A DNA stretch of 64,000 nt from Lachnospiraceae bacterium. Its GTDB lineage: Bacteria > Bacillota > Clostridia > Lachnospirales > Lachnospiraceae. Made by a program: the position numbers and the translations under genes. The stretch is taken from the NCBI GenBank assembly GCA_910575075.1, contig CAJTCY010000013.1, positions 62,001-126,000 on the forward strand, given 5' to 3'. The notes under the pieces are model-generated. The model was not told the DNA's origin and made no database searches. It saw only the letters and a program-made list of their open reading frames with translations. Positions 36,751-47,000 of this stretch are shown here, one piece after another. Numbering within the stretch: the stretch's first letter is position 1; every line of letters begins with the position of its first letter.

Positions 36751-38493
36751 TTATCTTATCTTCATGTGCACTTCCCGCAGCTGCTGCTCTGTCACTTGCC
36801 CGGGCGCGCCGCACATAAGATCCTGTGCATTTCCGTTCATCGGAAACGCGATAACTTCCCGGATATTTTCTTCTCCCCGAAGCAGCATAATCATACGGTC
36901 TATGCCCGGCGCCATGCCTGCATGAGGCGGCGCGCCAAACTGAAACGCCTGGTACAAGGCGCCAAATTTATGTTTCAGTGCTTCTCTGTCATAGCCTGCA
37001 ATCTCGAATGATTTTTCCATAATCTGCATATCGTGGTTACGCACTGCGCCGGAGGATAATTCTACGCCATTGCACACAATGTCATACTGATAAGCAAGAA
37101 TTTCCAACGGGTCCTGCGTATTAAGAGCTTCCAGCCCGCCCTGCGGCATAGAAAAGGGGTTGTGCGTAAACCCTGCCTGTTTTGTCTGCGGATCACGTTC
37201 AAACATCGGAAAATCATTGATATAGCAGAAACGGTAGGCATTTTTTTCCAACAGATCCAATTTTTCTCCCAATTCTGTGCGGATCATGCCTGCATAATAG
37301 GACGCCTTCGCCTCCTGGTCAGCCATAAAAAAAATCGTGTCTCCTGTCTTAAGTCCCGTAAGCGCGCGAAACTCTTCCTTTAATTCTGCGGGAATAAATT
37401 TATCTATGGGGCCCTTATAACTGCCGTCTTCCATCACTTCCAGATATCCAAGCCCTCCCATGCCCAGATCTGTAGCAAATTTCAATAATTTTTCGTGAAA
37501 ACCTTTGGACATTTCCGCATGTACCCGGATCGCCCGGACCGTCTTGCCTAGAAATGGCTGGAAGGTACATTTCTGGAAAAATTCCGTGAGATCGATAATG
37601 CGTAAGGGATTTCTAAGATCGGGTTTATCTGTGCCAAATCTAAGCATCGCCTGCTGGTAGCTGATAATTGGGAAAGGAGTTTTTGTCACACTGCTTCCCT
37701 CCGGAGCAAATTTCTCAAATACTTCTGCCAGTACCTCCTCGCCTACCTGAAATACATCCTCCTGCGTGGCGAAACTCATCTCGAAATCAAGCTGGTAAAA
37801 TTCTCCCGGAGAGCGGTCTGCCCTGGCGTCCTCATCTCTGAAACAGGGGGCAATCTGAAAATACTTGTCGAAGCCAGACACCATCAGAAGCTGCTTATAT
37901 TGCTGGGGAGCCTGAGGCAATGCGTAAAACTGGCCTTTATATTTTCTGGACGGAACGATGTAATCTCTGGCTCCCTCCGGAGAAGAAGCGCACAGAATCG
38001 GCGTCTGGATTTCCACAAATCCCATCTCCGTCATTTTCTGCCTCAAAAACGCAATCACCTGGGAGCGGAACAGAATCGTCTCTTTTACTTTCTGATTTCT
38101 GAGATCCAGATAGCGGTATTTGAGACGGACGTCTTCCCGAACCTCTTTACTCGTCATCACTTCAAATGGAAGCGTTGTATAGACCTCACCTAAAATATCA
38201 ATTTCCTTTGCTTCCAGTTCTATGGTGCCTGTGGGGATTTTGGGATTGTAGGTCTCTTCGTCTCTCTTCTCTATAATTCCCTGAATGGACAACGCCTGCT
38301 CTTTGCGGATTCCGTTCAATAATTTTCCATCCCGGATTACCACCTGCATCACAGCATACATATCTCTCAAATCAACAAAAGACACGCCGCCGTGATCCCG
38401 GATGTTTTCTACCCATCCTGCAATACGGATGGTCCTGCCAATGTCTGCCTCGTTTACCTTGTCTAATGTGGTGTCTCTGTAAATACTGCTCAT
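36751..38493 (-). CDS. aspS: Aspartyl-tRNA synthetase
   Basis: The 580-residue bacterial-type AspRS has the N-terminal OB fold (IRIAGWVENIRDHGGVSFVDLRD), class II motif 2 (FRDEDARADRSPGEFYQLD), the GAD insertion and motif 3 (GMAPGIDRMIMLL). The start at 38493 follows AAAAGGAG; a frame open 14 codons upstream is not needed. Grouping with gatCAB suggests a non-discriminating enzyme that charges both tRNA-Asp and tRNA-Asn, with Asp-tRNA-Asn amidated by GatCAB. This is inference from the operon. A T-box leader lies upstream. Confidence 0.96.
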   Translation of the reverse strand: MSSIYRDTTLDKVNEADIGRTIRIAGWVENIRDHGGVSFVDLRDMYAVMQVVIRDGKLLNGIRKEQALSIQGIIEKRDEETYNPKIPTGTIELEAKEIDILGEVYTTLPFEVMTSKEVREDVRLKYRYLDLRNQKVKETILFRSQVIAFLRQKMTEMGFVEIQTPILCASSPEGARDYIVPSRKYKGQFYALPQAPQQYKQLLMVSGFDKYFQIAPCFRDEDARADRSPGEFYQLDFEMSFATQEDVFQVGEEVLAEVFEKFAPEGSSVTKTPFPIISYQQAMLRFGTDKPDLRNPLRIIDLTEFFQKCTFQPFLGKTVRAIRVHAEMSKGFHEKLLKFATDLGMGGLGYLEVMEDGSYKGPIDKFIPAELKEEFRALTGLKTGDTIFFMADQEAKASYYAGMIRTELGEKLDLLEKNAYRFCYINDFPMFERDPQTKQAGFTHNPFSMPQGGLEALNTQDPLEILAYQYDIVCNGVELSSGAVRNHDMQIMEKSFEIAGYDREALKHKFGALYQAFQFGAPPHAGMAPGIDRMIMLLRGEENIREVIAFPMNGNAQDLMCGAPGQVTEQQLREVHMKIR

Positions 38494-38552
38494 AATGGTC
38501 ACTCCTTTTCCTGAACTGGTATTCCGGAAGTACAAAATCTTTCCTGATGAAA

Positions 38553-38868
38553 CAAAAAACCCCGGAATACGTTAATTGTATTCCGGGGCGAATAAACGAT
38601 ATCCGCGGTACCACCCGCTTTGAGAAAGAAATGCCTGGCAAAAAACATCTGCCGATCCTTTCCCCACTCTTATGCGTAACGTGCATGAACGTACTGGCCT
38701 ACCTTCTGCCCGGTCTGAACAATTGGCAGAGATTCAACCAGTCTGCTCCAGAGTGTTCCCTTTATTTTCTCCTCCAAACGGCGCTCTCAGTCGGTGACGC
38801 CGTATTCCTGTCGGTCTCTGAAAACAAGAGTCTCCTTCAACGCTTTACCTTGCTAATGTTTTGTTGTT
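38553..38868 (-). promoter_or_regulatory. T-box riboswitch leader of aspS-gatCAB
   Basis: The minus-strand leader contains the T-box core GGGTGGTACCGCG (38605-38617 region), followed by a strong terminator stem CCCCGGAATAC/GTATTCCGGGG with a T run (38554-38588). Stem I and pseudoknot sequences fill the upstream 200 bases. Uncharged cognate tRNA should favour antitermination. GAC triplets occur in stem I, fitting an Asp specifier, but I could not place the specifier loop with certainty. Confidence 0.88.
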
Positions 38869-38999
38869 AAATCATAGCACTATTTTATTGATTTGGCAAG
38901 AACTTTTTTTTATTTTTTTGTCTGCCAGCTCAAATGTACATAATCTGCACACACCGCACCGTCTATGATTTCCATTTTGTATATAATAAACTTTCACTG

Positions 39000-40682
39000 T
39001 CAATTTGATCTCCGTGTGCGGAACCGTTTTACAAGGCTCTCAAGCAGCATAGACTGGCTGGACAGCTCCTCGCTGGCGGCAGCGCTCTCCTGAGCAGTCG
39101 CAGCATTTGTCTGAACAACGGAAGAGATCTGGTCGATCCCAAGTGTAACCTGCTGGAGTTCCTCTGCCTGCATATCGGACGCCTCTGTGATATGCGCCAT
39201 ACTGCTCTCGATCTGCTGTGTGCTTGCCATCACAGCCAGTAAAGACTTCTGTGTACCCTCCGCAATCTTGTTTCCCTCAATCACAGCAATACGGGTATTG
39301 CCAATTAATTCGTTCGTATCATTGGCTGCCTCCGCGCTCCGCGAAGCAAGACTCCTTACCTCATCCGCCACAACAGCAAAACCTTTGCCGGCCTCTCCAG
39401 CCCGAGCGGCTTCCACTGACGCATTCAACGCAAGAATATTCGTCTGGAATGCAATATCTTCAATTACCTTAATAATCTTTTCTATGTCATTTGAACAGCT
39501 GTTGATCTTCGTCATGGCTTCCATCATGGCTTCCATCTTAACGTTACTGTCATTTACCTCTTGAGCAGTCTCCAAAATCAGCCTATTAATATCCTGCGAT
39601 TTTCCGGCAGTCTGAGTGACCTGTTCCGACAGAGTATTTAAGGTAACAACCAGCTCTTCTACAGAATTTGCTTGTTCTGTAGCGCCTTCACTCAACACCT
39701 GCGCACCGCTGGATACTTGGCCAGAACTGCTTGACACCTGTTCAGCAGCCATATGCATCTGTCCGAAAGTATCATTGAGAGTCTCGATAATCTGAGTTCC
39801 AGAGCGCTTAATAGATTCAAATTCCCCAAGATAATCCATATCCATCTTTACAGTCAGGTCACCAGTTGACAGAGAATCCAGCCTAGAACAAATGTGAGAA
39901 ATATACCCAGCTAAAGTTTTAAGCACAAAGCGAAGATTCTCCGCCAACATGCCGAGTTCATCCTTGGACTTGTATGTAACTTCTGAGTGCATGTTGCCTT
40001 CTGCCATTTTCTTTACAGCATTTTCGATCTCGGCAATCGGACGCGTAATGCCGAGGATAATACTGATAGAAAGAATGAGCGTAAGTATAATACTAATAAC
40101 GGAAAGAACGCACAGGGTAACTGAACAGCGCTGGTTTATTAAACTGCCAGTTGTGTAGTATTCATCTGCTTTCATCTGGCTGTCGTCGATAATATCCTGC
40201 AACGCGTCCTGCAGTGATAAAGCTGCTTCGCCATATTCCCCGGTTAACATGGCGCCAGCGTTGGCTATATCATTGTTTTTAAGATAGTCAATTGCCTTCT
40301 GCCTCGCATTACCTGTCTGCTGTGCGGCAGTCTGCACAGACTGGAGCAGTGGGGAGTCTGCGTCGTAATACTCTGTCAGGGCGTCCAGGGCTGCGTTCAG
40401 ATCAGAAACATTCTGCTCGATCTGAGACAAGTAAGACTGTACCGCTGCCTTATCATCCGCAGAGGCGCTGGCACGGAAGATATTCAGCTGGGTCTGTCTT
40501 GTCGTAGACTGCGCTTGTAAAGCGGACTTGACCATCGGATATGGAACTTGATAGAAATTCTCCAACTCTCCGAATACACTCCTAATTCCAATCAACGCTG
40601 CAATAATTGAAATAATATAGAGGATAATTACAATACCAAATGAAAAAAAGAGTTTATTTTTCACCTTTAAATTTTTCAACAT
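39000..40682 (-). CDS. Methyl-accepting chemotaxis protein (4HB sensor, HAMP)
   Basis: The 560-residue chemoreceptor has transmembrane helices at about 10-32 and 187-212 enclosing a four-helix-bundle sensor domain, a HAMP domain ([18 protein letters not shown]), a second HAMP-like segment, and the signalling hairpin with [31 protein letters not shown]. The C terminus lacks an NWETF-like methyltransferase tether. It has its own promoter upstream and no chemotaxis genes beside it. Confidence 0.95.
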   Translation of the reverse strand: MLKNLKVKNKLFFSFGIVIILYIISIIAALIGIRSVFGELENFYQVPYPMVKSALQAQSTTRQTQLNIFRASASADDKAAVQSYLSQIEQNVSDLNAALDALTEYYDADSPLLQSVQTAAQQTGNARQKAIDYLKNNDIANAGAMLTGEYGEAALSLQDALQDIIDDSQMKADEYYTTGSLINQRCSVTLCVLSVISIILTLILSISIILGITRPIAEIENAVKKMAEGNMHSEVTYKSKDELGMLAENLRFVLKTLAGYISHICSRLDSLSTGDLTVKMDMDYLGEFESIKRSGTQIIETLNDTFGQMHMAAEQVSSSSGQVSSGAQVLSEGATEQANSVEELVVTLNTLSEQVTQTAGKSQDINRLILETAQEVNDSNVKMEAMMEAMTKINSCSNDIEKIIKVIEDIAFQTNILALNASVEAARAGEAGKGFAVVADEVRSLASRSAEAANDTNELIGNTRIAVIEGNKIAEGTQKSLLAVMASTQQIESSMAHITEASDMQAEELQQVTLGIDQISSVVQTNAATAQESAAASEELSSQSMLLESLVKRFRTRRSN

Positions 40683-40717
40683 GCTATAAACCTCCTATTT
40701 TATTCTCTTTACAAAAG

Positions 40718-40746
40718 ATAATACATTGGATTTTAAGTTTTGTAAA
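40718..40746 (-). promoter_or_regulatory. Sigma-A type promoter of the chemoreceptor gene
   Basis: On the minus strand TTTACA (40741-40746) and TATTAT (40718-40723) are separated by exactly 17 bases, about 35 bases upstream of the chemoreceptor start codon. The rest of the 320-bp gap up to cysK shows AT-rich sequence with no gene or clear repeat. Confidence 0.6.
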
Positions 40747-41002
40747 TAGCTTGTGTAAATTTTCAGCTGCCAATCACATTTCTGCAGGCAGTTTATTCAT
40801 TTTAAAAGAGTATTTTAAATGCTGTCCTATAAAATATGCTCCTCCTTACAGTGACAGTTTTATTATTTTATCCGTCTACTATAAGGGGAGCATATCCGTC
40901 AGTAATTATATCGATTATTATAATAACCACTAAAAATTATATTTTTTCTACTGTCTGCTTGACAGGGAGCGATTCATTCCATGAAAAGAACGTCCGCTGA
41001 TC

Positions 41003-41935
41003 TTATTCTATAAAAAGCGCCGTGGAATAGTATCTGTCTCCACTGTCCGGAAGCAGCGCCACAATCGTTTTTCCTTCATTTTCTGAACGTTTTGCCAGCT
41101 CTATTGCCGCATATAATGCTGCGCCTGAAGAAATGCCTACCAGCACGCCTTCTGTTCTGGCAATCTCCTTTCCCATCTGGAATGCAGCTTCATTCTCCAC
41201 TGGAAAAATCTCATCATATACCTTTACATTTAAAGTGTCTGGCACAAATCCTGCACCAATTCCCTGAATCTTATGTGCTCCGCCCTTCCCCTGTGAAAGC
41301 ACCGGGGATGCTGCCGGTTCCACTGCCACCACCTGAATTTCCGGGTTCTGGGATTTCAGGTATTCTCCCACCCCTGTGATTGTTCCTCCGGTTCCCACGC
41401 CTGCCACAAAAATATCTACGTTTCCATCGGTATCTTTCCATATTTCTGGACCGGTAGTTTTCCTGTGAATATCCGGATTAGACGGATTTACGAACTGTCC
41501 TGGAATAAAACTTCCAGGAATTTCTTTTACCAGTTCTTCTGCCTTGGCTATGGCGCCTTTCATTCCCTGTGCTCCTTCTGTAAGCACCAGCTCTGCACCA
41601 TAAGCCTTTAAAATGTTTCTGCGCTCTACGCTCATCGTCTCTGGCATAGTTAAAATCAGACGGTACCCTTTTACTGCCGCAATGGCAGCAAGACCGATAC
41701 CAGTATTTCCAGACGTCGGCTCGATAATTACGGAGCCTTCTCTTAAAATTCCCTTTTCCTCCGCATCTTCAAGCATTGCTCTGGCAATGCGGTCTTTTAC
41801 ACTTCCTGCTGGATTAAAATACTCAAGCTTCACCAAAACTCTGGCTTTCAAATCATATTTTCGTTCTAAATTCTGCACCTCCACCAATGGTGTATTTCCA
41901 ATCAGCTCCAATGTTCCCTGATATATTTCAGACAT
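41003..41935 (-). CDS. cysK: Cysteine synthase A
   Basis: The 310-residue PLP enzyme has the OASS signature: GNTPLVEV, Lys in NPAGSVKDRIA, PTSGNTGIGLA, and the GTGGTITGVG phosphate-binding loop. It makes cysteine from O-acetylserine and sulfide in the cytosol. The start at 41935 is supported by AAGGAGG; eight upstream codons are open. It lies 40 bases after metY and forms an operon with it. Confidence 0.96.
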   Translation of the reverse strand: MSEIYQGTLELIGNTPLVEVQNLERKYDLKARVLVKLEYFNPAGSVKDRIARAMLEDAEEKGILREGSVIIEPTSGNTGIGLAAIAAVKGYRLILTMPETMSVERRNILKAYGAELVLTEGAQGMKGAIAKAEELVKEIPGSFIPGQFVNPSNPDIHRKTTGPEIWKDTDGNVDIFVAGVGTGGTITGVGEYLKSQNPEIQVVAVEPAASPVLSQGKGGAHKIQGIGAGFVPDTLNVKVYDEIFPVENEAAFQMGKEIARTEGVLVGISSGAALYAAIELAKRSENEGKTIVALLPDSGDRYYSTALFIE

Positions 41936-41975
41936 TCTGTCCGCCTCCTTATTTATCACAGTCTCAGGCTGCTAT

Positions 41976-43283
41976 TTACTTTACTGCCTGGAATGCCTCT
42001 TGCAAATCCTCAATAATATCGTCTATATGTTCTGTCCCAATCGACAAACGGATCGTATTCCTGTAGATTCCCTGCTCTTGTGCCTCTTGCTCATTCAACT
42101 GAGAATGTGTAGTGGACGCTGGATGAATCGCGAGAGATTTCACATCTGCCACATTTGCCAGCAGCGAAAAAATCTCAAGATGATCAATAAAATCTTTTGC
42201 GGTCCGGTCATCTCCTTTAATTTCAAAAGTAAAAATAGAACCTCCTCCATGAGGAAAATATTTCTGGTACAATTCCTGCTGCCTGGGATCTGTACTGAGA
42301 GATGGATGATGCACCTTCTCCACCTGAGGATGATGATTTAAATATTCTGCCACTTTTAAAGCATTTTCTACATGACGCTCCACTCTCAGTGACAAAGTTT
42401 CCAATCCTTGCAAGAATAAAAACGCATGGAAGGGAGAAAGTGTTGCCCCAGTATCTCTCAGCAAAACAGCACGGATTTTGGTAACAAAAGCTGCCCGACC
42501 TGCTGCTTTGACAAAGCTGATTCCGTGATAACTTGCATTTGGTTCTGTAAGCGCTGGGAATTTTCCGGACGCCTCCCAATCAAAATTTCCACTATCTACA
42601 ATCACTCCGCCAATCACTGTGCCATGCCCGCCGATAAATTTTGTCGCAGAATGCACCACAATATCTGCACCATACTCTATAGGCCTTACCAGAAACGGCG
42701 TTGCAAAAGTATTGTCTACTACTAGAGGAATGTTATGTTCATGCGCAATCTTTGCAACAGCCTCCAAATCAATGACGTCTGAATTAGGATTTCCCAATGT
42801 CTCTACAAAAACCGCCCTGGTATTATCCTGAATCGCTTTTTCAAAATTATTCACATCTGAAGAATCGACAAAAGATGCAGCAATCCCATAATCCGGAAGG
42901 GTATGCCGCAGCAGGTTATAACTGCCGCCATATATATTGTTAGCCGCCACAATATGCTCTCCGCTTTTTGCCAGGTTCTGAATGGTATAAGTGACGGCTG
43001 CTGCTCCAGAAGATACTGCAAGGGCTGCTGCTCCTCCTTCCAGCGCCGCAATTCTCTGTTCAAAAATATCCTGCGTGGGATTGGTAAGCCTTCCGTATAT
43101 ATTTCCCGCATCCTTCAAACCAAATCTTGCCGCCGCATGGTCAGAATTATGAAATACATAAGAGGATGTAGCATAAATAGGCACTGCCCTTGCATCCGTA
43201 ACCGGATCTGCATTTTCCTGTCCAACATGCAGCTGTAAGGTCTCGAATCTTAAATTTCTGTCTTTGTATGTCTTTTTTCCCAT
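41976..43283 (-). CDS. metY: O-acetylhomoserine sulfhydrylase (MetY)
   Basis: The 435-residue protein is a Cys/Met-metabolism PLP enzyme of the MetY type: FETLQLHVGQENADP, the internal aldimine Lys in VHSATKFIGGHGT, and the long FVTKIRAVLLRDTGATLSPFHA loop that separates MetY from MetB. It makes homocysteine from O-acetylhomoserine and sulfide. It is the first gene of a pair with cysK; the sulfur-carrier-like cluster 2.5 kb away could in principle feed it. Confidence 0.95.
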   Translation of the reverse strand: MGKKTYKDRNLRFETLQLHVGQENADPVTDARAVPIYATSSYVFHNSDHAAARFGLKDAGNIYGRLTNPTQDIFEQRIAALEGGAAALAVSSGAAAVTYTIQNLAKSGEHIVAANNIYGGSYNLLRHTLPDYGIAASFVDSSDVNNFEKAIQDNTRAVFVETLGNPNSDVIDLEAVAKIAHEHNIPLVVDNTFATPFLVRPIEYGADIVVHSATKFIGGHGTVIGGVIVDSGNFDWEASGKFPALTEPNASYHGISFVKAAGRAAFVTKIRAVLLRDTGATLSPFHAFLFLQGLETLSLRVERHVENALKVAEYLNHHPQVEKVHHPSLSTDPRQQELYQKYFPHGGGSIFTFEIKGDDRTAKDFIDHLEIFSLLANVADVKSLAIHPASTTHSQLNEQEAQEQGIYRNTIRLSIGTEHIDDIIEDLQEAFQAVK

Positions 43284-43364
43284 TGGTTTCTCCTTTTCCT
43301 ATTATTCCTACCGGATTAGTATGTTATTAGTTTAGATATACTATAAACTTTTTCTTTTCGTATG

Positions 43365-44594
43365 TCAACAGGAATTGCCACAAGTTTTTTGTAATCTGTC
43401 ACTTTTTTTCAACATACATCCTCCTGCCAGCATCAATATTGGAAAAATTACTGCTGCCAAAATTCCCATATGCAGGTCGCTCCCAGCCGCTGAAGAAACC
43501 ATGCCTGCAAAAGTCGGTCCACCGGAACAGCCGATATCTCCCCCCAATGCCAGCAGGGCATAGAGCATGGTTCCTCCACGTGGAATCACCTGAGATGCAA
43601 TACTGAAAGAACCTGGCCAGAGAATCCCCACAGACAGACCGCAGATTCCACATCCCAGAAGACTTAAAACCGGAGAGGGAGAAAGCGAAATCAGCAGATA
43701 GCTGAATATGCAGAGCCCGGAACTTAATTTCATAAATTTATTCAAATCTATCTTCTCTCCATATTTTCCATAAAACAAACGAGACGTTCCCATTAAAATG
43801 GCAAAAAACATAGGACCCGTCAGATCTCCCACTGTTTTAGACACCTTTAATCCTGATTCTGCAAAGGTAGACGCCCATTGGCTCACCGCCTGCTCACTTG
43901 CCCCTGCACATATCATTAAAAGCATAATAAGCCAGAATTCTTTTATGGACAACAGCGCTTTTATGGACAATCCCTTCTCCCCTTGTTCCAGCAGAGAATA
44001 TATCGGCACTTTCAGAAACAGAACGGCATTTACTGCTGGAACCACCGCCCACAGAACTGCCAGCGCCTTCCAGTTTTCCACCCCAAACACTGTGAAAAAC
44101 AGGGTAGACAAAAGAACAACTCCCACATGCCCCCAGCAGTAAAACGAATGCAGCAGGCTCATTGCTGTTTCTTTATTATCCGTGGGGCATGCTTCCACGA
44201 TCGGACTTACCAGAACCTCCAGCAATCCGCCCCCTACTGCATAAACCATAACAGCAGCCAGCAGCCCCGCAAACGCGTCTGGCAGCATATCAGGCAGAAC
44301 GGCAAGCAGCACAAGCCCCAGGGCAGACAGAACATGCGCCAGGACAATCGACGCCCGGTAACCAATCTTATCAATAAATCCAGCGCTGAGCAAATCTACG
44401 CTTAACTGAATGAAAAAATTAAACGTGATCAGTAATGTAATCTTTGACAAAGGAATCTGGTAAGAAGACTGAAAAACCAGAAACAGCAGCGGGACAAAAT
44501 TATTGACAATCGCCTGTACGATATATCCAATAAAACATGCCTTGACTGTAGAGCCATAATGAATTTTTTTCTTGTTATTCTGCATTTTAATCAC
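43365..44594 (-). CDS. MFS transporter
   Basis: The 409-residue protein has about twelve hydrophobic helices in two halves, with the cytoplasmic loop DKIGYRAS between helices 2 and 3 and a central basic break after the sixth helix. It belongs to the major facilitator superfamily, most like sugar or unknown-substrate groups; no substrate can be inferred. It is divergent from an AraC regulator gene, which probably controls it. Confidence 0.85.
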   Translation of the reverse strand: MIKMQNNKKKIHYGSTVKACFIGYIVQAIVNNFVPLLFLVFQSSYQIPLSKITLLITFNFFIQLSVDLLSAGFIDKIGYRASIVLAHVLSALGLVLLAVLPDMLPDAFAGLLAAVMVYAVGGGLLEVLVSPIVEACPTDNKETAMSLLHSFYCWGHVGVVLLSTLFFTVFGVENWKALAVLWAVVPAVNAVLFLKVPIYSLLEQGEKGLSIKALLSIKEFWLIMLLMICAGASEQAVSQWASTFAESGLKVSKTVGDLTGPMFFAILMGTSRLFYGKYGEKIDLNKFMKLSSGLCIFSYLLISLSPSPVLSLLGCGICGLSVGILWPGSFSIASQVIPRGGTMLYALLALGGDIGCSGGPTFAGMVSSAAGSDLHMGILAAVIFPILMLAGGCMLKKSDRLQKTCGNSC

Positions 44595-44631
44595 CTCAAA
44601 TATTTTATCCTCTCTTTTTACAAATGACTTT

Positions 44632-44708
44632 CTGCAAATTGCAGTTTTATATTACCAAGACCTTTGGGTAATACAATTATTGATAGAATAAAAATACGAA
44701 AACTCAAG
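44632..44708. repeat. Family C element, deleted copy
   Basis: On the minus strand it reads CTTGAGTTTTCGTATTTTTATT, then ATTACCCAAAGGTCTTGGTAAT, then ATAAAACTGCAAATTGC pieces in the same order as the outer parts of the 4950-5142 element, with the interior lost. It lies between the MFS gene and the AraC gene. Confidence 0.6.
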
Positions 44709-44779
44709 ACAAATGACAATAGCATTTCTTCTCAAATTATGATACAATTTTCCCAAATATCTTGAAAGGATAAAAAGCG

Positions 44780-45742
44780 ATGGAATTATGGGAGTTTCCT
44801 TTAAATGAAAATATGCGTGAATTAACCCGCCATGGGTCTTCTTCATTTCCAATTCAATATTATGTGGATGAACCATCTCATTTTTCCAATTGCACCATCC
44901 CTCTGCACTGGCATCCAGAGCTAGAATTCTGGGTGGCATATGGCGGAACGGCGATGATCCAGGTCGGCAAAACTTCTATCAGCCTGGAAGAAGGATCTGG
45001 AATTTTTATCAATGCAAATGTGCTCCACAGCTTCCAGCAGCCAGACCCTGAACAAAAACTTCAATGTCCCAACATAGTATTTTTAGATGAATTGATCGCA
45101 CCTGTAACAAGCCGGATCTATCAAAAATATATTCGGCCAATCACAACAAACTGCCAGTTTCCATATATCCTTCTGGCTCCTGGCTGTGCGTGGCAAAATG
45201 ATATCCTCCTGCTCCTTCACAGTATTTTTTCATTATTTCAAACATATGGATTGGGAGAAAATGACAGAAAAATCGCGGTTCTGAAATTTATGAATCCTGT
45301 TCATGATTGCTCAAGTTATGAAATGGCTGTGCAGAACAGCCTTAATAAGATATGGCAGATTTTATTTTCACATATCAGAGAAATTCCTCTGATCTCTTCT
45401 CAGAAAAATGAACAATTGCTGCAGATACGTACTCAAAAAATGCTGAGCAAAATACAAAGCAGTTATTCTCAGCAGATCACCCTGACGGAAATTGCCGCCT
45501 CCGCCGGAATCAGCAAAAGTGAAGCGTCCCGCTGCTTTCAGTCTTATTTGCATACATCCCCTGTCAATTACCTTTTATCCTATCGTATCGAACGGGCAAA
45601 ATGGGCCCTTCAAAACAGCATGGATACCATTGAACAAATCAGCGAACACTGCGGATTTCAGTCCACCAGCTATTTCGGCAGAATTTTCCGCAGACAGACT
45701 GGCATGAGCCCCAGCCAGTACCGAAAACAACCTTTTTCGTAA
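44780..45742 (+). CDS. AraC family regulator with cupin-type sensor
   Basis: The 320-residue protein has an N-terminal cupin-like ligand domain (IPLHWHPELEFWVAYGG, GIFINANVLHSF) and two C-terminal helix-turn-helix motifs: ITLTEIAASAGISKSEASRCF and IEQISEHCGFQSTSYFGRIFRRQ. It is divergent from the MFS gene with a 185-bp gap, so that gene is its likely target. A modest GAAAGGA site lies before the start. Confidence 0.92.
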   Translation: MELWEFPLNENMRELTRHGSSSFPIQYYVDEPSHFSNCTIPLHWHPELEFWVAYGGTAMIQVGKTSISLEEGSGIFINANVLHSFQQPDPEQKLQCPNIVFLDELIAPVTSRIYQKYIRPITTNCQFPYILLAPGCAWQNDILLLLHSIFSLFQTYGLGENDRKIAVLKFMNPVHDCSSYEMAVQNSLNKIWQILFSHIREIPLISSQKNEQLLQIRTQKMLSKIQSSYSQQITLTEIAASAGISKSEASRCFQSYLHTSPVNYLLSYRIERAKWALQNSMDTIEQISEHCGFQSTSYFGRIFRRQTGMSPSQYRKQPFS

Positions 45743-45760
45743 CAGAAGGGCGGCACGCTT

Positions 45761-46168
45761 CTATACGATCAGCAACGTCTCTTCTTTCATTTCCATCTCC
45801 TGCCACATAAACACTTTTAATACCGGCTCCTTCTCCGACAATGACGCAATCAGGTAACGAAGCCCTCTGTCAAAAGCCAGCCGTCTGTCCTCCATAGAAG
45901 GAGACGCCTGTGATATGGGATGAGAATGAAAATTTCCCAGCAGTTCCATGTTTCTTTCACGCATATTTTTAAGCGCTGCAAACTGCTCCCTGGGGTCCAT
46001 AGAAAAATGCTCTTCACTGTGGTCCATATTGGTGAGCAAATATACCATTTCTACCTGACAGTTCTCACCGTCTTTTCTGCCCGCCAGCAGCCCGCATGCC
46101 TCTTGGGGCAGTTGTTTCCTGCAGTGTGCCAAAATTTTGTGATAATCTTGTCTCTGTAAGTATAACAT
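45761..46168 (-). CDS. JAMM/MPN+ metalloprotease
   Basis: The 135-residue protein is a minimal JAMM domain: Glu in PQEACGLLAG, and GNFHSHPISQASPSMEDRR carrying both zinc-ligand His residues, the Ser and the Asp. Bacterial JAMM proteins of this size trim a C-terminal extension from ThiS/MoaD-like sulfur carriers or release the product from them. It is the last gene of the TtcA-like/E1-like/JAMM operon. No carrier protein gene is adjacent. Confidence 0.88.
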   Translation of the reverse strand: MLYLQRQDYHKILAHCRKQLPQEACGLLAGRKDGENCQVEMVYLLTNMDHSEEHFSMDPREQFAALKNMRERNMELLGNFHSHPISQASPSMEDRRLAFDRGLRYLIASLSEKEPVLKVFMWQEMEMKEETLLIV

Positions 46169-46182
46169 TCTTTTCCGCCCAC

Positions 46183-46962
46183 CTAATTGCCAACATGCCT
46201 AGACACCAATTTCCCACAAGCGGCGCAGTCTGGCACATGTCTGGGAAGTTTCACCGTGCGAAACTGCATTTTTAACGCATCATAAGTCAATAATTTTCCC
46301 GTAAGAAGTTCTCCTGCCCCCAGGAGATATTTGAGCGCTTCCATTGCCTGCAGGCTGCCGATCACGCCTGCCATCGCACCGATGATCCCTACCTGCCTGC
46401 AGTCTTGCACCGCGCCCTCAGAAGGAGGCTCTTTAAAAATGCACCGATAGCAGGGACCTCTCCCTGGCACATAAGTCATAAGCTGACCCTGAAACCCCAA
46501 AATACCGGCGTGGCAGAACGGCTTTTCTGACCTGACGCATGCATCATTGATCAGAAATTTGGCCGTAAAATTATCAGTTGCGTCTATGATAAAATCATAG
46601 TTTTCCAATAGATATAAAATATTTTCTTCTTCTGCAAACTCTTGATAGGTATGTACTGCAACATCGGGATTCATTTTGTTGATAGTTTCTTTGACTGATT
46701 CCACTTTTGCCTTTCCGATATCTTCTGTCCCATGGGCAATCTGGCGCTGAAGATTTGACAAATCTACTGAATCTGCATCCACAATGCCAAGAGTCCCCAC
46801 TCCTGCTGCCGCAAGATACATTGCTGCCGGAGAACCCAAACCACCAGCGCCGATAATCAGCACTCTGCCTGCTAAAAGTTTCTTCTGACCCTCTTCTCCA
46901 GCTTCCTGAAGTACGAGGTGCCTTGCATAACGCTCTTTTTGTTTACTTGTCAGTTTTTCCAT
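46183..46962 (-). CDS. ThiF/MoeB/HesA family E1-like adenylyltransferase
   Basis: The 259-residue protein has the E1 nucleotide-binding motif LIIGAGGLGSPAAMYLAAAG, DADSVDLSNLQRQ with the catalytic Arg, and IDATDNFTAK, plus zinc cysteines in CYRCIF and CAACG. It adenylates the C terminus of a ThiS/MoaD/ubiquitin-like carrier. The start at 46962 (MEKLTSKQKERYARH) has AGAAGGA upstream; a TTG ten codons earlier is less likely. It lies 15 bases before the JAMM gene and 38 bases after the PP-loop gene. Confidence 0.93.
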   Translation of the reverse strand: MEKLTSKQKERYARHLVLQEAGEEGQKKLLAGRVLIIGAGGLGSPAAMYLAAAGVGTLGIVDADSVDLSNLQRQIAHGTEDIGKAKVESVKETINKMNPDVAVHTYQEFAEEENILYLLENYDFIIDATDNFTAKFLINDACVRSEKPFCHAGILGFQGQLMTYVPGRGPCYRCIFKEPPSEGAVQDCRQVGIIGAMAGVIGSLQAMEALKYLLGAGELLTGKLLTYDALKMQFRTVKLPRHVPDCAACGKLVSRHVGN

Positions 46963-47000
46963 ATTTTCATCCTTCTCGTCCTTCACCTTCAAGACACGCC

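Noticed and set aside
43284-43364. An S-box or other methionine riboswitch before metY
   Set aside because: The leader is only about 80 bases long, AT-rich, and shows no conserved riboswitch core or terminator.
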